Shown piece by piece: positions 1 through 13,560 of a stretch of DNA of 64,000 nucleotides. The notes under the pieces were generated by a model. That model was not told the DNA's origin and ran no database searches. It worked only from the letters and a program-made list of their open reading frames with translations. This DNA is from Excoecaria cochinchinensis. Its lineage: Eukaryota > Streptophyta > Magnoliopsida > Malpighiales > Euphorbiaceae. Within the stretch, counting starts at the first letter, position 1. Every line of letters starts with the position of its first letter. The stretch covers positions 4,147,001 through 4,211,000 of the forward strand of contig CANTUQ010000077.1 in the NCBI GenBank assembly GCA_947683425.1. Direction: 5' to 3'. The position numbers were made by a program, and so were the translations under genes.

Positions 1-129
1 TAATAATATCAAAGAATATGAACAATCATATAAACATACAAGAACAATAGGAAATAAAATAAACATGGCATGTTTAAGGCATGATAATAATAATACCAAT
101 AATAATATGGACAATCACATAAGCACATT

Positions 130-422
<293 letters not shown>

Positions 423-1290
423 TATGAACAATTCAATTAAATATGGAAGAATAAAATGAAAATAAAAATAAGCCAATTATGCTAAAACATGTTAAATGAT
501 AATACTAATAATATATGTGAACAAAAATGATGACAATGATATGAACATGAACAATTAAATAAGAAATAAGAGTAAGAAATAATAATATGAACAATTAAAT
601 AAAAAATAAAAAAAGAAGTAAAAATATGAACAATTAAATAATAGATCTAAAAGAATTTACATGATAATTGATTAAATAAAATCAATAGAATAAGAAAATA
701 AGAAGAAAATGATAGAACTAAAAGAATTTACATGTTAACTAATTAATTGGAAACAAAAAAAAGAAATTAAAATTAAATTAAGAAATTGAGCCAAGAATGT
801 TTACCCTCAAAATTTATCTTGAAGAAATGAAGGTAGATCCAATTCTTTGTCTTGATTGTAAGAATAAAATTAGAAAAATAAATTATTGAAAATGAATTTT
901 TACTCAAGAACAAATAATTGCTTTATTTGTCTCAAAGTAAAAAATTATGAAACGAAAAGAAGAAAATTCCTCAGAACAAAACTTATTCTTTTTGCCTTAA
1001 GAATTATCTTGGAAGATCCTTTAGAAAAATTGAGAGAATTTGTTTGAGAGAAAAAAGAAGAAGAAAAATAATTTTCTAAAGAAAATCCCCCTAATTCTCT
1101 CTCCAAAATCCTTTTTATTCCTCCCCCAAAATCAGATTTTTTAATGAAAAATTAAATTGACTTAATTTCAATAAAAGAAAAAAACTGAAGAAAATCAAAA
1201 GTTTGGAATTTTAAAAGTTTTACCATTGAATTCTACTAAAAAAATTGAAGAAAAATGAATTTTTGGGGCCAAAATGGCCAAAAAGGGAAA

Positions 1291-1490
1291 AACGGCGAAA
1301 ATGGGCGAAGAGGAGGCGCCAGGGCGTAAGCGACGCCCGTCGGCTCGCCCGACAGGCGTCCCCCGCACGCAGTAGTGCGCGCGGGCGTCGCTTAGCGCGC
1401 GGGCGTGCGCGCCCCGTGAGCTCTCCGCCTGCGTGGCTGGGCGCTGCGGCGCGCGCCCAGCGCTGCCGCAGCCCCACCACATTCGCGCGA
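1291..1490. other. GC-rich inverted-repeat cassette in LTR U3
   Basis: About 200 bp of strongly GC-rich DNA in an AT-rich LTR. It holds an inverted repeat at 1332-1360 (GACGCCCGTCGG, five-base loop, CCGACAGGCGTC, one mismatch) and repeated GCGCGCGGGCGT words. It occupies the same LTR position as the cassettes near 26,000, 34,700, 43,900, 51,100, 54,400, 58,300 and 63,400. Open frames on both strands here are a composition effect. Confidence 0.8.
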
Positions 1491-1727
1491 AATATATATT
1501 TTTTTTTTCAAATTTTCTATAAAACACAAAAATGAAAAAATCACTTTTTTTTTATCCCAAAATAATTTTTAAAACATTTTTAAAATATATTTTTATTCAT
1601 TCCTAACAAATCAAAACGACAAGTAAATTATCACTTCCAACTTTCATTCTTTTTGCCTATAAATCGGCACACTTAATTTCATCATTGGGTAATCCTGATC
1701 AAGACTACTCGGGACCCGGTGTCTACA

Positions 1728-4700
1728 GGTTTTTAATTTAATTTGATGGTTTCTATGGATAGATTTGAGGATAGTCAGCATGAATATATGGTTATATTGA
1801 ATTAAGAAGCAAAGAAAATAAGGATTTCTAACTAGGGTGTGTTCGTCCATTTTGAAGAAAGAGGAAGAGAAAGAAGCTTTTATGGTGAAAGGCATAGAAA
1901 TGAAGGTTTTGAGAGTGAAGAGCAAGGTTTAAAGGTATGTGGATACAATATCCCTCTTTTTCCATTATTTTTGTGTAGGTTTTAATGTATGTTTAGTACG
2001 TAATTGTGTGATTTTTGTATGATAAATTGAAATTAAGTGTGTTAGCATGTTAATATGGTTCAAAAATGAAGATTGAAGTTAGTAAAATAAAAAGAATCAA
2101 TTTGGTATAAAACCCTAAGTGAGGCCGAATGGTATACTAGGGTATATCTTGGTATATTTTAGTGATTAATGATAGAATTATAGAAATATGTTATTTAGTG
2201 TATGAAATAATGGAATTAATGATAAATAAAGAAAGAATAAATTTAGAAGTGAAATTGATACCTTGGCCGACTGCTTAATCTTAGCGTATTAATCTGTATT
2301 TTGTTAATTTAATGAAAGTAATGATAGGAAATAAATAGAAAGGTGAAATGGAAGGTACATAAATTAATTGAAAATATTTAGAGCTCAATTGAACATAATT
2401 TAGGTTAGTATTGTAATATGTTTTAAGTGAAATTAATGGAACATGATGTTTTAATTGAGGTAATAGTATAAATGGAGAAAAAGATAAATGATAATTAGCA
2501 TAAAAGTGAAATGGAGGAAAAGGAATTAAAGGTAGTTATAAAATATGTTGGCCAAATGAAATAATTACGTAATTAATGGATTAGCTTGATAAGTTAATGA
2601 ATATAATATTTTAGAATGAATATAGAAATTAAAATTAAGTTTATAGTAACTTAATGGAAAAATTTAGAATTTAATTGGATAAATTTTAGTATAGACATAT
2701 ATTATGTCTAAAGTGAATAGTATTGAATATGTGTAATTAAAGAGAAATGGAAGTGTAGGTAAAGTAAATGAGAAATTAATAACATCAAAATTGAAATGAA
2801 AAGAAAAAGAAAAAAAATATAGTATATTAATAAAGCATTAAAAACTTTATGTAAATTATTAATTTAATTATGAATTAAGTTAATTGCTACGGAAATGTAA
2901 AATGGCACAACATTGGTAATATGTTATGAAAAAGATATTGATAATATGATATGGAATGAACAATGATGACAAGTATAATAGTAAATGGAAATGTATATAT
3001 ATATATAAGGAAATAAATGTATATTAAAGTGTTTAAGTGAATGTGAAGTATCTTCAACAATGCAAATGTTATTAATTTATCAGGGTATGAGTATATGGAA
3101 AATGTATGATTATATATAGTGCAAATTGAATGATAAATATTGTAAGAATTAAATGGATTAGTGAATTACTGAATAAATACTAAATGCAAAGTATACTTTG
3201 TCCTTAGTAGTGGTCTAGTGGTCAAATCTAGTTCAGGATATAGATGGCAAGCTGTAGGGACACTATACCGCGGTAGCGAGTCATGGCGACTCGCATCAGT
3301 AGGCTAATGACGGTCTATTAAAGTGATAAAGTGTTAAACTGATAAACTGTACAGTGAATTGCAATGAAAGTGCATGGGTGATTTTTCGGGGTCACTTTAA
3401 AGTGTAATGAACATGTGGTATTCATGTCCCGTGTATCCGATTCAAAAATTTCTACTGAATTGATACTAGGGGCAAAATGGTAAAAGTGAATTAAAAATAA
3501 TTAATTTGGAATTAATATAAGAAATAAAGTGGAAAAATGACTTAATTGTAAGAATATGAAAGATTTAAGGTTTAAATTGGAAGAATGATAATTAATAAGT
3601 AAATAGGAGTAAATAAAAGAAAAAGGTAATAACTTGTTAAAATAAGTAATTTATATTATTACATAAGGATTAAAATGTAATTTTGGCATGAAAATAATAG
3701 TTTAATAACTAAAAGGTAATTTATATGACAAATAATGAAAGAAATGTGAAACCAAAATTAGCTAGTGGCATAATTGTAATTATAGTAAACATGATGGGCA
3801 AATTGTAATTTAAATAATATTATAATGATTGAAGTATAAATAGTCTTTAATAAATCTAATGAAAATAACTAAATTGTAATTTAGTAAGAACTGCAATTAA
3901 TAAGTGTGATTATTAAGAAAGAGTGATAATTGTGTTGTAAAGTATTGGGAAGAAATTTAATAAAATAACAGCTTAAAAAGTAATTAAGCATGATGTAAAA
4001 TGAAAAGGTTAAATAGGAATTTTATATATCAAGAATGGATTAAATGTAAAGAAAATAGTTAAGTAGTGGAAAGTAGTAATTAGTTAACGAAAAAAGATAT
4101 AACCGTGAATAAAAGAAAGTATAAGTATTAAAGGATAATTTGACAGCATTATGGTTAAATGAAGGACCCAAAGGGAAATTTAAACATATCTATATGATAT
4201 TTAATAAAGTTAGTAAAATTAAGTGTAATTAATAAATAATGAATGTAATAAAATATTTACAATAAAAATAAAAATAAAAGTAATATTAATGTTAATGTTA
4301 ATGACAATGCTAATAATAATAATGATAATAGTATTAATGGAAGAAAAATAAATAATTGTAGTGTTAATAAATTAAGGAAAAGATACTATTGTAATGTCAT
4401 GGGATTATTGGAAATTGTTAAAGAAAAATTATGATTATAAAGTTATATAAATAGATAAGTTAAAATGATAAGTTGAGATTAACTAAATAGCGAAAATGAT
4501 TTAAACAATATAATTAGAATAAGTAATTTAAATAAGGGTTAATTATATAAATGTAAGATGTAGAACTTAATGTTTTAGGTTATTATATATACATGCAAAT
4601 TTAATAAAATAATATTAAATGACAACATAGTTAGTAATATAATGTTGATGTTAAAGATAATAACAGAACTAATGCAATATTAATAGAGAAAAAAAAGTAA

Positions 4701-6013
4701 CAATTATAATATTGGGCATAGAAAGTATAAATAATAATGTTAATGAATAACAGAAAGTGCTATATAAATGTTAATGAAATAATGAATCAGTTTAAAAAAG
4801 TTCCGCGAAAGGATTAGTAACAAAACAAGGAACATAGGATTGCTAATAAAATGTTAAAAAGTTAATAACGAAATAACATCAACCACCGCTAGGATGAGAG
4901 TATTAATAATAGGAATAATATAGATATCACTATTAAAAATTGATAATATTAGTGGAAGAATAAAAAAGTTAATTTTGAAATAGTTAATAAAAGGATTAAA
5001 CTTAAATATAAATTTATATGATAAAGAAAAAATGAATGCTATAAAGCTATGACAGGTTAATAATTGATCATATTTATATTATTGGATTGTTGTGCCCATG
5101 ATGAGCTGTGTTATTATTTGATTTGCAGGAGGGTAGGTAAAGTATATATCCGTTATACTGTCGAAAATTTAATTAAATGGATAGTAACTTAAACAGTTAT
5201 AGGTCAATCGACAAACAATAATAAGAAATTGAAATGAAATGAACTTGAATGATTAGAAGCCAAAGAGAAAAAAAATTAATTCAAGTAAACAATAAGAAAA
5301 GATTAGTAACGGCTAAAGAACTGTAACAAAAGTATTAATGACATAAAAGAAATAATAAAGTTGATGTTATAAATTATTGATCTTAATAATGTCAAAGTAA
5401 AATGTTAAAGTGAATGGCATAAATAGTAAATAGTTTAGTAATTGGAACGAAAATACTAAAGTATAATGGCATAAATAGTTATAAATATAGTGATAATTGA
5501 ATTTGGTAAAAGAAATTGTAAACTATAAAATAAGACATTAGTAAAGTGAGAGTTTAAAGAATTAATGTTATTAGCAAGAATAGGGAAAAGATAGATATGC
5601 ATGTGTGTATGCTTGTATTAGTAGAGATAGAAAGTTAGGGATATGTATCCACAACACGTAGAATTGTTAATACGCGTAGATTTTGAAAGATGAAAAATTA
5701 GAAATGGCTGAAATTCCATTGATGTTCGAGGGTAGCATTAGATGGCGAGAATAGATTCGTAGGCATGGCATGTATATGATCAAGATGGATGAAATTAAGA
5801 ACATGCAAGAACGGGTTTGTAATTGTATTTATGTTTAGGTATGAAACCTTATCAGACTTTCGAATGGATTACTGTATTGTTGGTGTTACTGGTGCATGAA
5901 TATTATCAATAAAAAAAAAATTACCCACTAAACTATTGAAGGCATTATATTGTATAGCAGTGTAGTGCTGTGACATCCGATATTCGTACCATTTACAGGT
6001 ATAGGGTGTTACA
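1728..6013 (+). mobile_element. Chromovirus-like (Del/Tekay type) large LTR, forward, 5' part missing
   Basis: The sequence ends at 6013 in GGGTGTTACA, the typical LTR terminus of plant chromoviruses, and parallels the solo LTR at 10,371-15,375 along its length. Shared landmarks are GTGGATACAATATCC (1938 and 11,538), a block with CCGCGGTAGCGAGTC at about 3270 matching about 12,700, and the end block with GATATTCGTACCATTT. The first part is absent because a Tat LTR interrupts it at 1727. No PBS or coding domain follows, and the next sequence is a reversed LTR of a related family, so this is a solo LTR or an LTR end. It is AT-rich with no reading frame worth reporting. Confidence 0.75.
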
Positions 6014-9000
6014 TTTACACTTTTAACATTACGCACCCATTTCCCCATACTCCAAAACAAACTCCAATACAAGTTTTTGCCCATCCTCCAAATATATCAA
6101 TCATACAAATCGTACAATTTACATATTCCATCAGCACTCGATGCTTATTCCAACTAATGCTTTGACTATCTAACTAGTGTACGTACATGCCAAACTAAAA
6201 TATAGTACCCAATTTAAAACATGAATGCCCCTTTTTAGTACATTCATCCTTCTTTTAGTATGTATAAACTTTCAATCACACCCATTTCACATTAAACAAT
6301 TCAATTTAAAAAAATTCCTCATAGTCCATATATTACTTATTACCTACCTATGATTTGCCTGCATTAACTTCGTAATACACATACCTCATGCAATATAATA
6401 GCTTTTCATGCAATACGTTTAACACCTATAGGCAAACAAATGAAATTTCATTAAACATATATAATCAAGTTTCCAAATTAATGATTAAAATATCATTATA
6501 AATTGATTATGCATAAAATAATCTTATCATGTATGGCTATTTTAATTTCATTGAATTCTTAAGTAGTTTAATGTGAATATATTGAAGCATTCAATTTCTC
6601 GTTTGCACATCAAGAATCATTTAATTTTGTTCTTCATACTATAATTAAACTATCAACATCTATGCATATATGTTATACGTACTTGCGAACACTTAATTCA
6701 TATGCATACATAAAGTCACTTAAATTTTCCATTTTATTCTTTAATTTGCATATTTAATTTGTAATTATTATCTTATCACTTAAATTTATTGTTTTACCCA
6801 AAGTATATCCGATAGAAATCCTTGAATTGGATATGCGGACCCTAATGGGCACAAAGCCAAAAGAGAAAGCGACCACTAAAGATCACTTACTCTAAAGCCA
6901 TAATAGAGCCATATAACATAGAGCTATAATAACATAAATCCATAACAACATAGAGCCATAAATAGTAGACTGCCATTGGCCTCCAAATGCGAGTCATTAT
7001 GACTCGTTACCGCAGTATACATGGTGTCCCTATGGCTAGCCAATTATATCTTATGCTTCTGATTTAACAACAAGTATACTAAGTGCAAAATTATTTAATT
7101 ATGTTAACATTTATTCGCATACTAATCATTGTTTTCATATCATCTTTTATGCCATTATAGCAATCTTTGATTTCATATCTCATATCATATCACATATATT
7201 CATATCTTATACTTGTATCATATTTCATATTTAATATTTCATAATTCTCATAATACATTATTATACACACATACTTGTGTTTTTCCTCTTAACATATACT
7301 CAAAATCGTTTCACATTTCATCCCTAAACTTGTTCATATCCATAAAATTTATACAATCCATGAAAAGGAATATACATATAATTTTATGCAATCACTTATA
7401 CCGCACGATCATACATTACATTAGCCATTCCATCTAATATAGTTATCTTCGAGAAATCACATAATTCAAGATTCACATGTTCATGTTCATGCACCTTCAT
7501 ACATATACACACATACCTTATCTTTGTATTAAGTAAATAAATACCATCAAAATTATGAACATTTCTCAAAATCACACATTATCATGACATTTCTAAATCA
7601 CAATTCAAATGTCATACTCACTTTCAAATAACATGAAAAATTCAACTATTAAGTTATACATGTATTGAAGGTTTCATGCCATTTGGTCATTTTCTCTTCG
7701 CCTATACTATTTATAAACCATTTTAAAATCCCCCAATTTCATTTACAATCCATTTTATTTATCACATACATAGAATTCAGCCAACACATATTATGTGCAC
7801 ATTACATTAATTTCTTATCATATTCTTACACAGCATAATCCTCTTCCTAGCTCATTTTCATCAATATTCACCATATAAAATATTAAAGCTTGTTAAATAC
7901 TTGAGGTAAGAAGGAAAATTACTATCAACTCTAATGACTCTTACAACCAAATAAGCCATGGTCATCAGTCAACTACAACAAACTTGCAAATTCTACTTTA
8001 ATAAAATACAGTCACATGCTACTGCTGGGAGTGTAAATTTCCTAAATACATGACCACTCAAATTTGAATTATGATTTATGAATTATGGTAATTTTTCTGG
8101 GACTGCTCAATTGAAAATTTTATAATGTCCAGTATAGGATAGTTTTCTGGACCTGAATTATGGTCCATTTTCAACCCATTTCTAGTCTAAATTAAATTCC
8201 ATGCCCTTCATAAAAAAAATGTAGGTATATACGTTAACTTTCTATAGAAACTAGTTTTACTCCATTTAGACTACTATAGTGAGAATTATGACCAAAATAG
8301 TATAAGCTATTTAGAAGCCTATTTCTACTGTCCAGTCTCTGTCAAACATTTTATGGTCTGTTTTGTAATAGTCTTTTTACCTATTTTTACACAGAATTAA
8401 CTCTAACCTTCTTCATAAAAGTTGTAGATTTTTTTTTGTCTTATCTTTCCCTTAATCCTAAAACCACTCAGATTTCATGTTCACAAACTCTTAATAAATG
8501 AACAATCTAATATTTTTTTCGTGCTATTATTTAAACTCATTATTCTCTTCGTGACTCAACTAGCTGGGCAACAACTGAAACTAAACACAGAACTATTCAA
8601 TCTTTCCCAAGTGATAAATTTATTTTCTTTCTTTTTCCAAATTATACAATCGAGAGCTCATGCACAAATGAAAACCAAGATAAATTGAATATAACATCCG
8701 AGCCAAACTTCCCTCGTACAATTCATTTTAGCTTCCAAATAACATGGTTCCTCAATTTCAATTTAATTTTATTCTCAATTAAAACCCATATGTATCCGTT
8801 TTTACTAAAAGAATCAAGGAAAAGCAAGTTTGGTAGCACACATACCATTTTCCAACTCATTTCATTTCATGAACCTATTCGCTGGTCAACAGTCACCGGA
8901 GATGCACCACCACTGCCGGAAGGAAACTGGAACCATTAGAGGTCTACTGGTGGTGGTCACGCACCCTGACGCTTGGTCGTTTGACCGGAATCACCGTCGA

Positions 9001-9633
9001 AAGAACTCGGTGCATGCAACTGCGATATGCTCATCGCCGGTGAGTGGAAAGGATCGAAGGGTACAGGGAGGAATGCCTGATCGCCAGGAGCCTGGTGGTG
9101 TCATTCTTGTCGCCACCCGACATTAGAGGTGGCCGAAAAAATGGAAAAAAGTGTTTGGTTTAGAGGAGAGAGAAAGAGAGATTTCAAGTCGTAAAACAAC
9201 AGTGGCCACAATGGGTAGCAAAGGCGGCAATGGAGGTTTACTGTCAAGTTATCGCCGGTGCTGGTAAGGGGTGTTACTGGCCTCTCCATCTCTCTCTCCC
9301 CTATTTTTCCCCGTTGTTCTTCCTCTCCCTCTTTGTTCTTCCCTCCCTTTTTCTTTTTATATTTTCTGCATTTTCTCGATTATTCTGTTTTGTTCTTCCT
9401 CTTTTTTTTTTTTCAAGAAAATTCTAGGATCCTCATGACAATTTTTCTTTTTTATTTACTTGTATATATATTTATTTATTTAACTAGAATTCTTTATCTA
9501 TTTAATTATCATAATTTAATTGCTTATTTATGTATATAATTTATTCATAACAATATATTTGGACCATACTTGTGGTAACCCGCATTATTTTCCAATCTAA
9601 AAATTTAACTAATTCAAAATTTGCGGTGTTACA
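6014..9633 (-). mobile_element. 3' LTR of a reversed Del/Tekay-like chromovirus, interrupted at its far end
   Basis: On the minus strand the LTR starts at 9633 with TGTAACACCGC, directly after a PPT-like purine run, and continues left until the insertion at 6013. It is a close copy of the LTR at 9846-10,370 plus 15,376-18,615. Examples are 6053 versus 10,079 (ACTCCAAAACAAA), 6960-7060 versus 16,080-16,180, and 8830-9300 versus 17,880-18,360. The 8830-9300 stretch is less AT-rich and open in two frames, but both LTRs carry it with frame-breaking differences, so it is LTR sequence and not a gene. Confidence 0.8.
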
Positions 9634-9845
9634 TTTCTTCTCCACTTAGAAAAATTTCATTCTCGAAATTCTTCTGGACTTGGACAATAAAGCATAATCC
9701 ATCCCCATATATCCATCTACCCTGAAAATCATTAGCATATACACTTATCCAATTACTTACTTTCCTTAATTCTTACTTAACCCTTATTTCCTCCCGTTAT
9801 CTTAGATCCAGAACCGCCTAGACCTTGGCTCTAATGCCAATAAAA
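9634..9845 (-). mobile_element. Collapsed internal region of the reversed chromovirus
   Basis: Only about 210 bp separate the two LTRs. Read on the minus strand it holds a primer-binding site, about 130 bp of unremarkable sequence, and the classic end of plant chromovirus pol (GAATTTCGAGAATGAAATTT, complement of 9650-9675). A purine-rich run then abuts TGTAACACC. The complete gag-pol body is missing, so this is an internally deleted element that kept both replication signals. Confidence 0.8.
9823..9840 (-). other. Primer-binding site, initiator Met-tRNA type
   Basis: The complement reads TTGGCATTAGAGCCAAGG, close to the standard plant Ty3/gypsy and copia site TGGTATCAGAGC. It lies six bases inside the end of the 5' LTR, as expected. 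Confidence 0.75.
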
Positions 9846-10370
9846 TAAAACACCCTATACTCGATTTGAAGAGCGAACCTGATAAGAATATTACAATTTA
9901 TTTTAAAATCGATTATATACAAATAATAAAATTCTCTTTGTTAAAATTAGAATTATACCAAAATTTACTATTCATTATGTTGAAATTTCGACAGAGTTTT
10001 CACTATAATATTACCTATCCCCCTGTAAGGAAAAATTCTTTTACACTTCTAAAATCACACATCAATTTTCTCATACTCCAAAACAAATTCCAACACAAGT
10101 TTTTGCCTATCCTCCAAATATATCAATCATACATATCGTACAATTTACAAATTCCATCAGCACTCGATGTTTATTCCAACTAATGCTTCAACTATATAAC
10201 TAGTGTACGTGCATGCCAAACTAAAAAATAGTACCCAATTTAAAACATAAATGCCCCATTTTTAGTACATTATTATTCTTTTAGTATGTATAAATTTTCA
10301 ATCACACCCATTTCATAATAAACAATTCAATTTAAAAATACTCTTCACAGTCCATATATTACTTATTACG
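9846..10370 (-). mobile_element. 5' LTR of the reversed chromovirus, U5 end
   Basis: This is the 3' end of the 5' LTR on the minus strand, recognised by ACACCCTATACTC (complement of the GTATAGGGTGT terminus) next to the primer site. It stops at 10,370 at the TTACG target of the solo LTR and resumes at 15,376. Its outermost bases have decayed from TGTA to TAAA. Confidence 0.75.
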
Positions 10371-11056
10371 TGTAATGGCCTACATGTTAGCCAAGAAGTA
10401 TTCAGTATTTTCTATAGTGTCTGTTGTTAGTTTCGCATTGTGAGATTATGTTTCTGGAGTTTTATATTCAGTAAAGTTTAACAGTTAAACGTGCTTGAAG
10501 CATAGCAAATCTAGGATGGGTGACCTCCTGGTAAGCCAGTATTAAAAAAATATATTTTATTTGACCATTGGAAAGTACAGGTTATAAAGAGTCTGATGGT
10601 ATAATTTGGTGAAAAAAATGAGGTCAAATATGCCCCTGAAAGTCCGTCTGAAGTTGGCCTCTAGTTCGGTTTGGTTGAACCGAAGTTTTACTGAGATTTG
10701 ACCGAATTTTAAGAAAATATTAGAGTAGATAAAAAGTGTCAGTGTGGGAAGTATATAAGCTTAAAATAATTTTTAAAATTTTTTGACAGTTTTAGATTTC
10801 AAATTTACGGCAGAAACCGACTGAATCGAATCGGACCGGTTTAGGTCAACCTAACCCCAAATGAACTCCGATTGAGCTAAAATTTTGCGTGAAAGATATT
10901 TTTGATATTTTAAACATGATGAAATTAGTTGGGAGTGAAAATGAGATCAGGAACACTCAGTTTAGCCAAAATAGTGCAAAATGACTCGAAAATCGAAAAT
11001 CGGGCCAAACCGGTTCGACCTCTTCGGTTGGACCTAGTTCAGTTCAACCTCACTCG

Positions 11057-11063
11057 TATAAAT
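11057..11063 (+). promoter_or_regulatory. TATA box of the solo LTR, with downstream splice-donor-like site
   Basis: TATAAAT lies about 690 bp into the LTR, followed by a pyrimidine-rich leader-like stretch. A good splice-donor match, GAG/GTAAGT, sits at 11,308-11,316. Upstream are several CGGTT and AACCG words (10,660-11,040). This is the likely U3/R border; function is inferred only. Confidence 0.5.
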
Positions 11064-11869
11064 GCCCTCATTTTTCTGGAGAAATCTAGATTTCTCCATT
11101 TGAAACCGCCCTCTTTCTCCTCCCTCTTGGCCAAATGCTTCCTCCTCACTTCTCCTCCATTTTTCTTCCATCTTTTCTCTATCTCACCCCAAAATCAATC
11201 CTCCCCATCATAGTTCAGCTCCTCTAGATTTCATTGGTGCCCTTAGAAGTCCATTTGAAGGTTGGAAAGTGGAAAAAACCCAAACTTGAAAGTTTAGGTG
11301 TGAATTTGAGGTAAGTGATTTAGGTATTTTTAATTTGGTTCAAAGGTTCTTATAGGTATTTTAGGATATGTAGATTATATTTATGAAGTTATATTGTAAA
11401 AAGGAAGTAAATTTATGGTGTTTTCTTTGTTGTTTATATTCGGCCACTATTGGAACATAAGGAAAGTGATGGCGTTTTGAGGAGCTATGGCTATAAAAGG
11501 AATATCTAAGTGTGGAGAACAAGAAAATAAGATTAGTGGATACAATATCCTCCTTTTTCCATGTTAAAAGTATGATTTTAGGTTATGTTTAAACGTAAAG
11601 TATGAGAAATATGCATGTTTAATTGAAAATAACTTGATATTCACGTTTAGGAATGAGAATAATGATGATATGTATGCTTAAAGTGAGAAAATAAAATTTG
11701 TATGAAAAGTTATTATGTAGGCCGAATGGATTACATGGGTTTTCTATGTGTTTAAATGATGTTTATGGCATGTTTATGATGTATACATGATGTTTGGCAT
11801 GTGATTTAGATGTTGGTATGTGTTTGAGCATGTGAAAGTTACATGATGCATGTTGTTCACATGTGATCG

Positions 11870-12460
11870 AATGGTATATACATGTAAAGACATGATTTTT
11901 ATGTGTATTGATGTGATATCATGGCATGACTATGTTGTTTGACATGTAATTGATCTAATGGTTTGTGTTAGAGCATGTGAAAATGCCATGATATATGTGA
12001 TGCATGTATGGTAGAATGGTTACCATGTGTAAAGGCATGATTTTGATGAATTTTAATGAAAAATAATGGCATGACTATGTTATTCAACATGTAAATGACA
12101 TAAAGGAATGTTAAAATTGATAAAAATAATTAATGGTGAAAAGTTTACATGTTGGCCGAATTGAATATACATGTAAAATTGAGATTTTGATGTGCTTTGA
12201 TGTGAATGAATGGTATAAGCATGTTAATTGACATGTAATTTACCTAAATGAATGACAAAGGTGATGAAAAGAATTCATGATGAATGATGAACATGTTGGC
12301 CGAATTGATCATGTATGTAAAAATATGATTTTGATGTCTTTTAATGTGAAATAATGTTATGGCTATGATATTTGGCATGTAAATAGCCTAAATAAATGTT
12401 AAAGTTGATAAAAAGAATTAATGGTGAAAAGTTAGTTTGATGGCCAGATGTGTACATGTA
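11870..12460 (+). repeat. Degenerate tandem repeat, unit about 145 bp, about four copies
   Basis: Copies share CATGTTGGCCGAATTGA, a following AAATTGAGATTTTGATGT-like stretch and GACATGTAAATGAC-like words. They diverge strongly, so the array is old. It lies in the transcribed half of the 5-kb solo LTR. Confidence 0.6.
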
Positions 12461-12989
12461 TGTATGCATGTGTATCATGATGAATTAATAAGCTTTTATG
12501 GAATGTGATGGTATAATGATGATAATCACATGTATAATGATTGAATTGCATGGAAAAGAATGGAATAATATGGTGAAATTACATGAAATGTATGAATGGT
12601 AACTGAAAGATGTGAAAAGTGGAATTTTGATGCCCTATGTAGTAATCTGGTAGTCAAGTCTAGCTCAGGATATGATGGCTAGCCATAAGGACATAAGACC
12701 GCGGGTGTGAGCATGGCATCTCACTTATGGTAGACCAATGACAGTCCTACCTCATTGTATTTAAAAGTTAAAATATTTTGGAAAGTATTTAAAGACAGGG
12801 GTAGTTCCTCGGGATTCCTCTGGTATGTATTAAAGACTGAAGTCATCTTTCAGGGTCATTCAGGTTATTCGAGCCTTTAGGGGTTCACGACTCGTTTATC
12901 CTAATCATAGATGTCTGCCAGTTTTATACAGGGGCAAATGGCAAAGAAAAATAATAAAATAAGTTTAAAATGATATGAATATGAAATAT

Positions 12990-13135
12990 GAATGATAAGA
13001 TAAGATTTGCATGAAATTATGTGATAAGGATAAGATTTGCATATAATTATGTGTTAAAGATAAGATTTGCTTGTGATTATGTGTTAAAGATGAGATATGC
13101 ATGAGATTATGTGATAAAGACAAGATATGGCAATG
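12990..13135 (+). repeat. Tandem repeat, unit about 37 bp, four copies
   Basis: Units of the form GATAAGATTTGCATGAAATT followed by ATGTGATAAG repeat with few changes across 12,997-13,130, inside the 5-kb solo LTR. Confidence 0.7.
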
Positions 13136-13384
13136 ATTAAAGTGATAAGGATAAGGATAAAGAATAAAGATAGGGTTAAGCGTATAATCGTAATTAATGA
13201 AAAGTTTGAAGGTAAAATGATAATTTTATGCATATGTGTATTAAAGATGGATAATAAGGGTAAAAATGTCATTTAATGGTTAAATATGAAAATTTGGTCA
13301 CTTTCTAGGGACTAAAATGTAATTTTTCATAAAATTGGTAATTGGAGGGTAAAATCGTAATTTGCATGTTAAATAATGTAAAAT

Positions 13385-13560
13385 AGTGTAATAAAATGAA
13401 TTGGTGGCATTCTCGTAATTATTGGCAAATTAAAATGAACTGATGGCATTATCGTAAATTTTGGTAAGTTAAAAATGAACTAATGGCATAATGATAATTT
13501 TTGTGAAATAAAATGAACTAAGGGTATTTTCGTAATTTTGAAAATGTTCAAGGGTATAAT
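13385..13560 (+). repeat. Tandem repeat, unit about 40-45 bp, four copies
   Basis: Each unit is built as TAAAATGAACTGATGGCATT followed by an ATCGTAATTTT-like tail. Looser relatives extend to about 13,860 (GGACTTAATTGTAATTAT). Confidence 0.6.

Noticed and set aside
1195..1535. Arg/Ala-rich proteins on both strands
   Set aside because: Open frames over a GC cassette; the cassette differs in every LTR copy and no frame is kept.
8685..9427. Possible host gene with less AT-rich codons
   Set aside because: The same stretch occurs in the sister LTR at 17,849-18,493 with frame-breaking differences, so it is LTR sequence.
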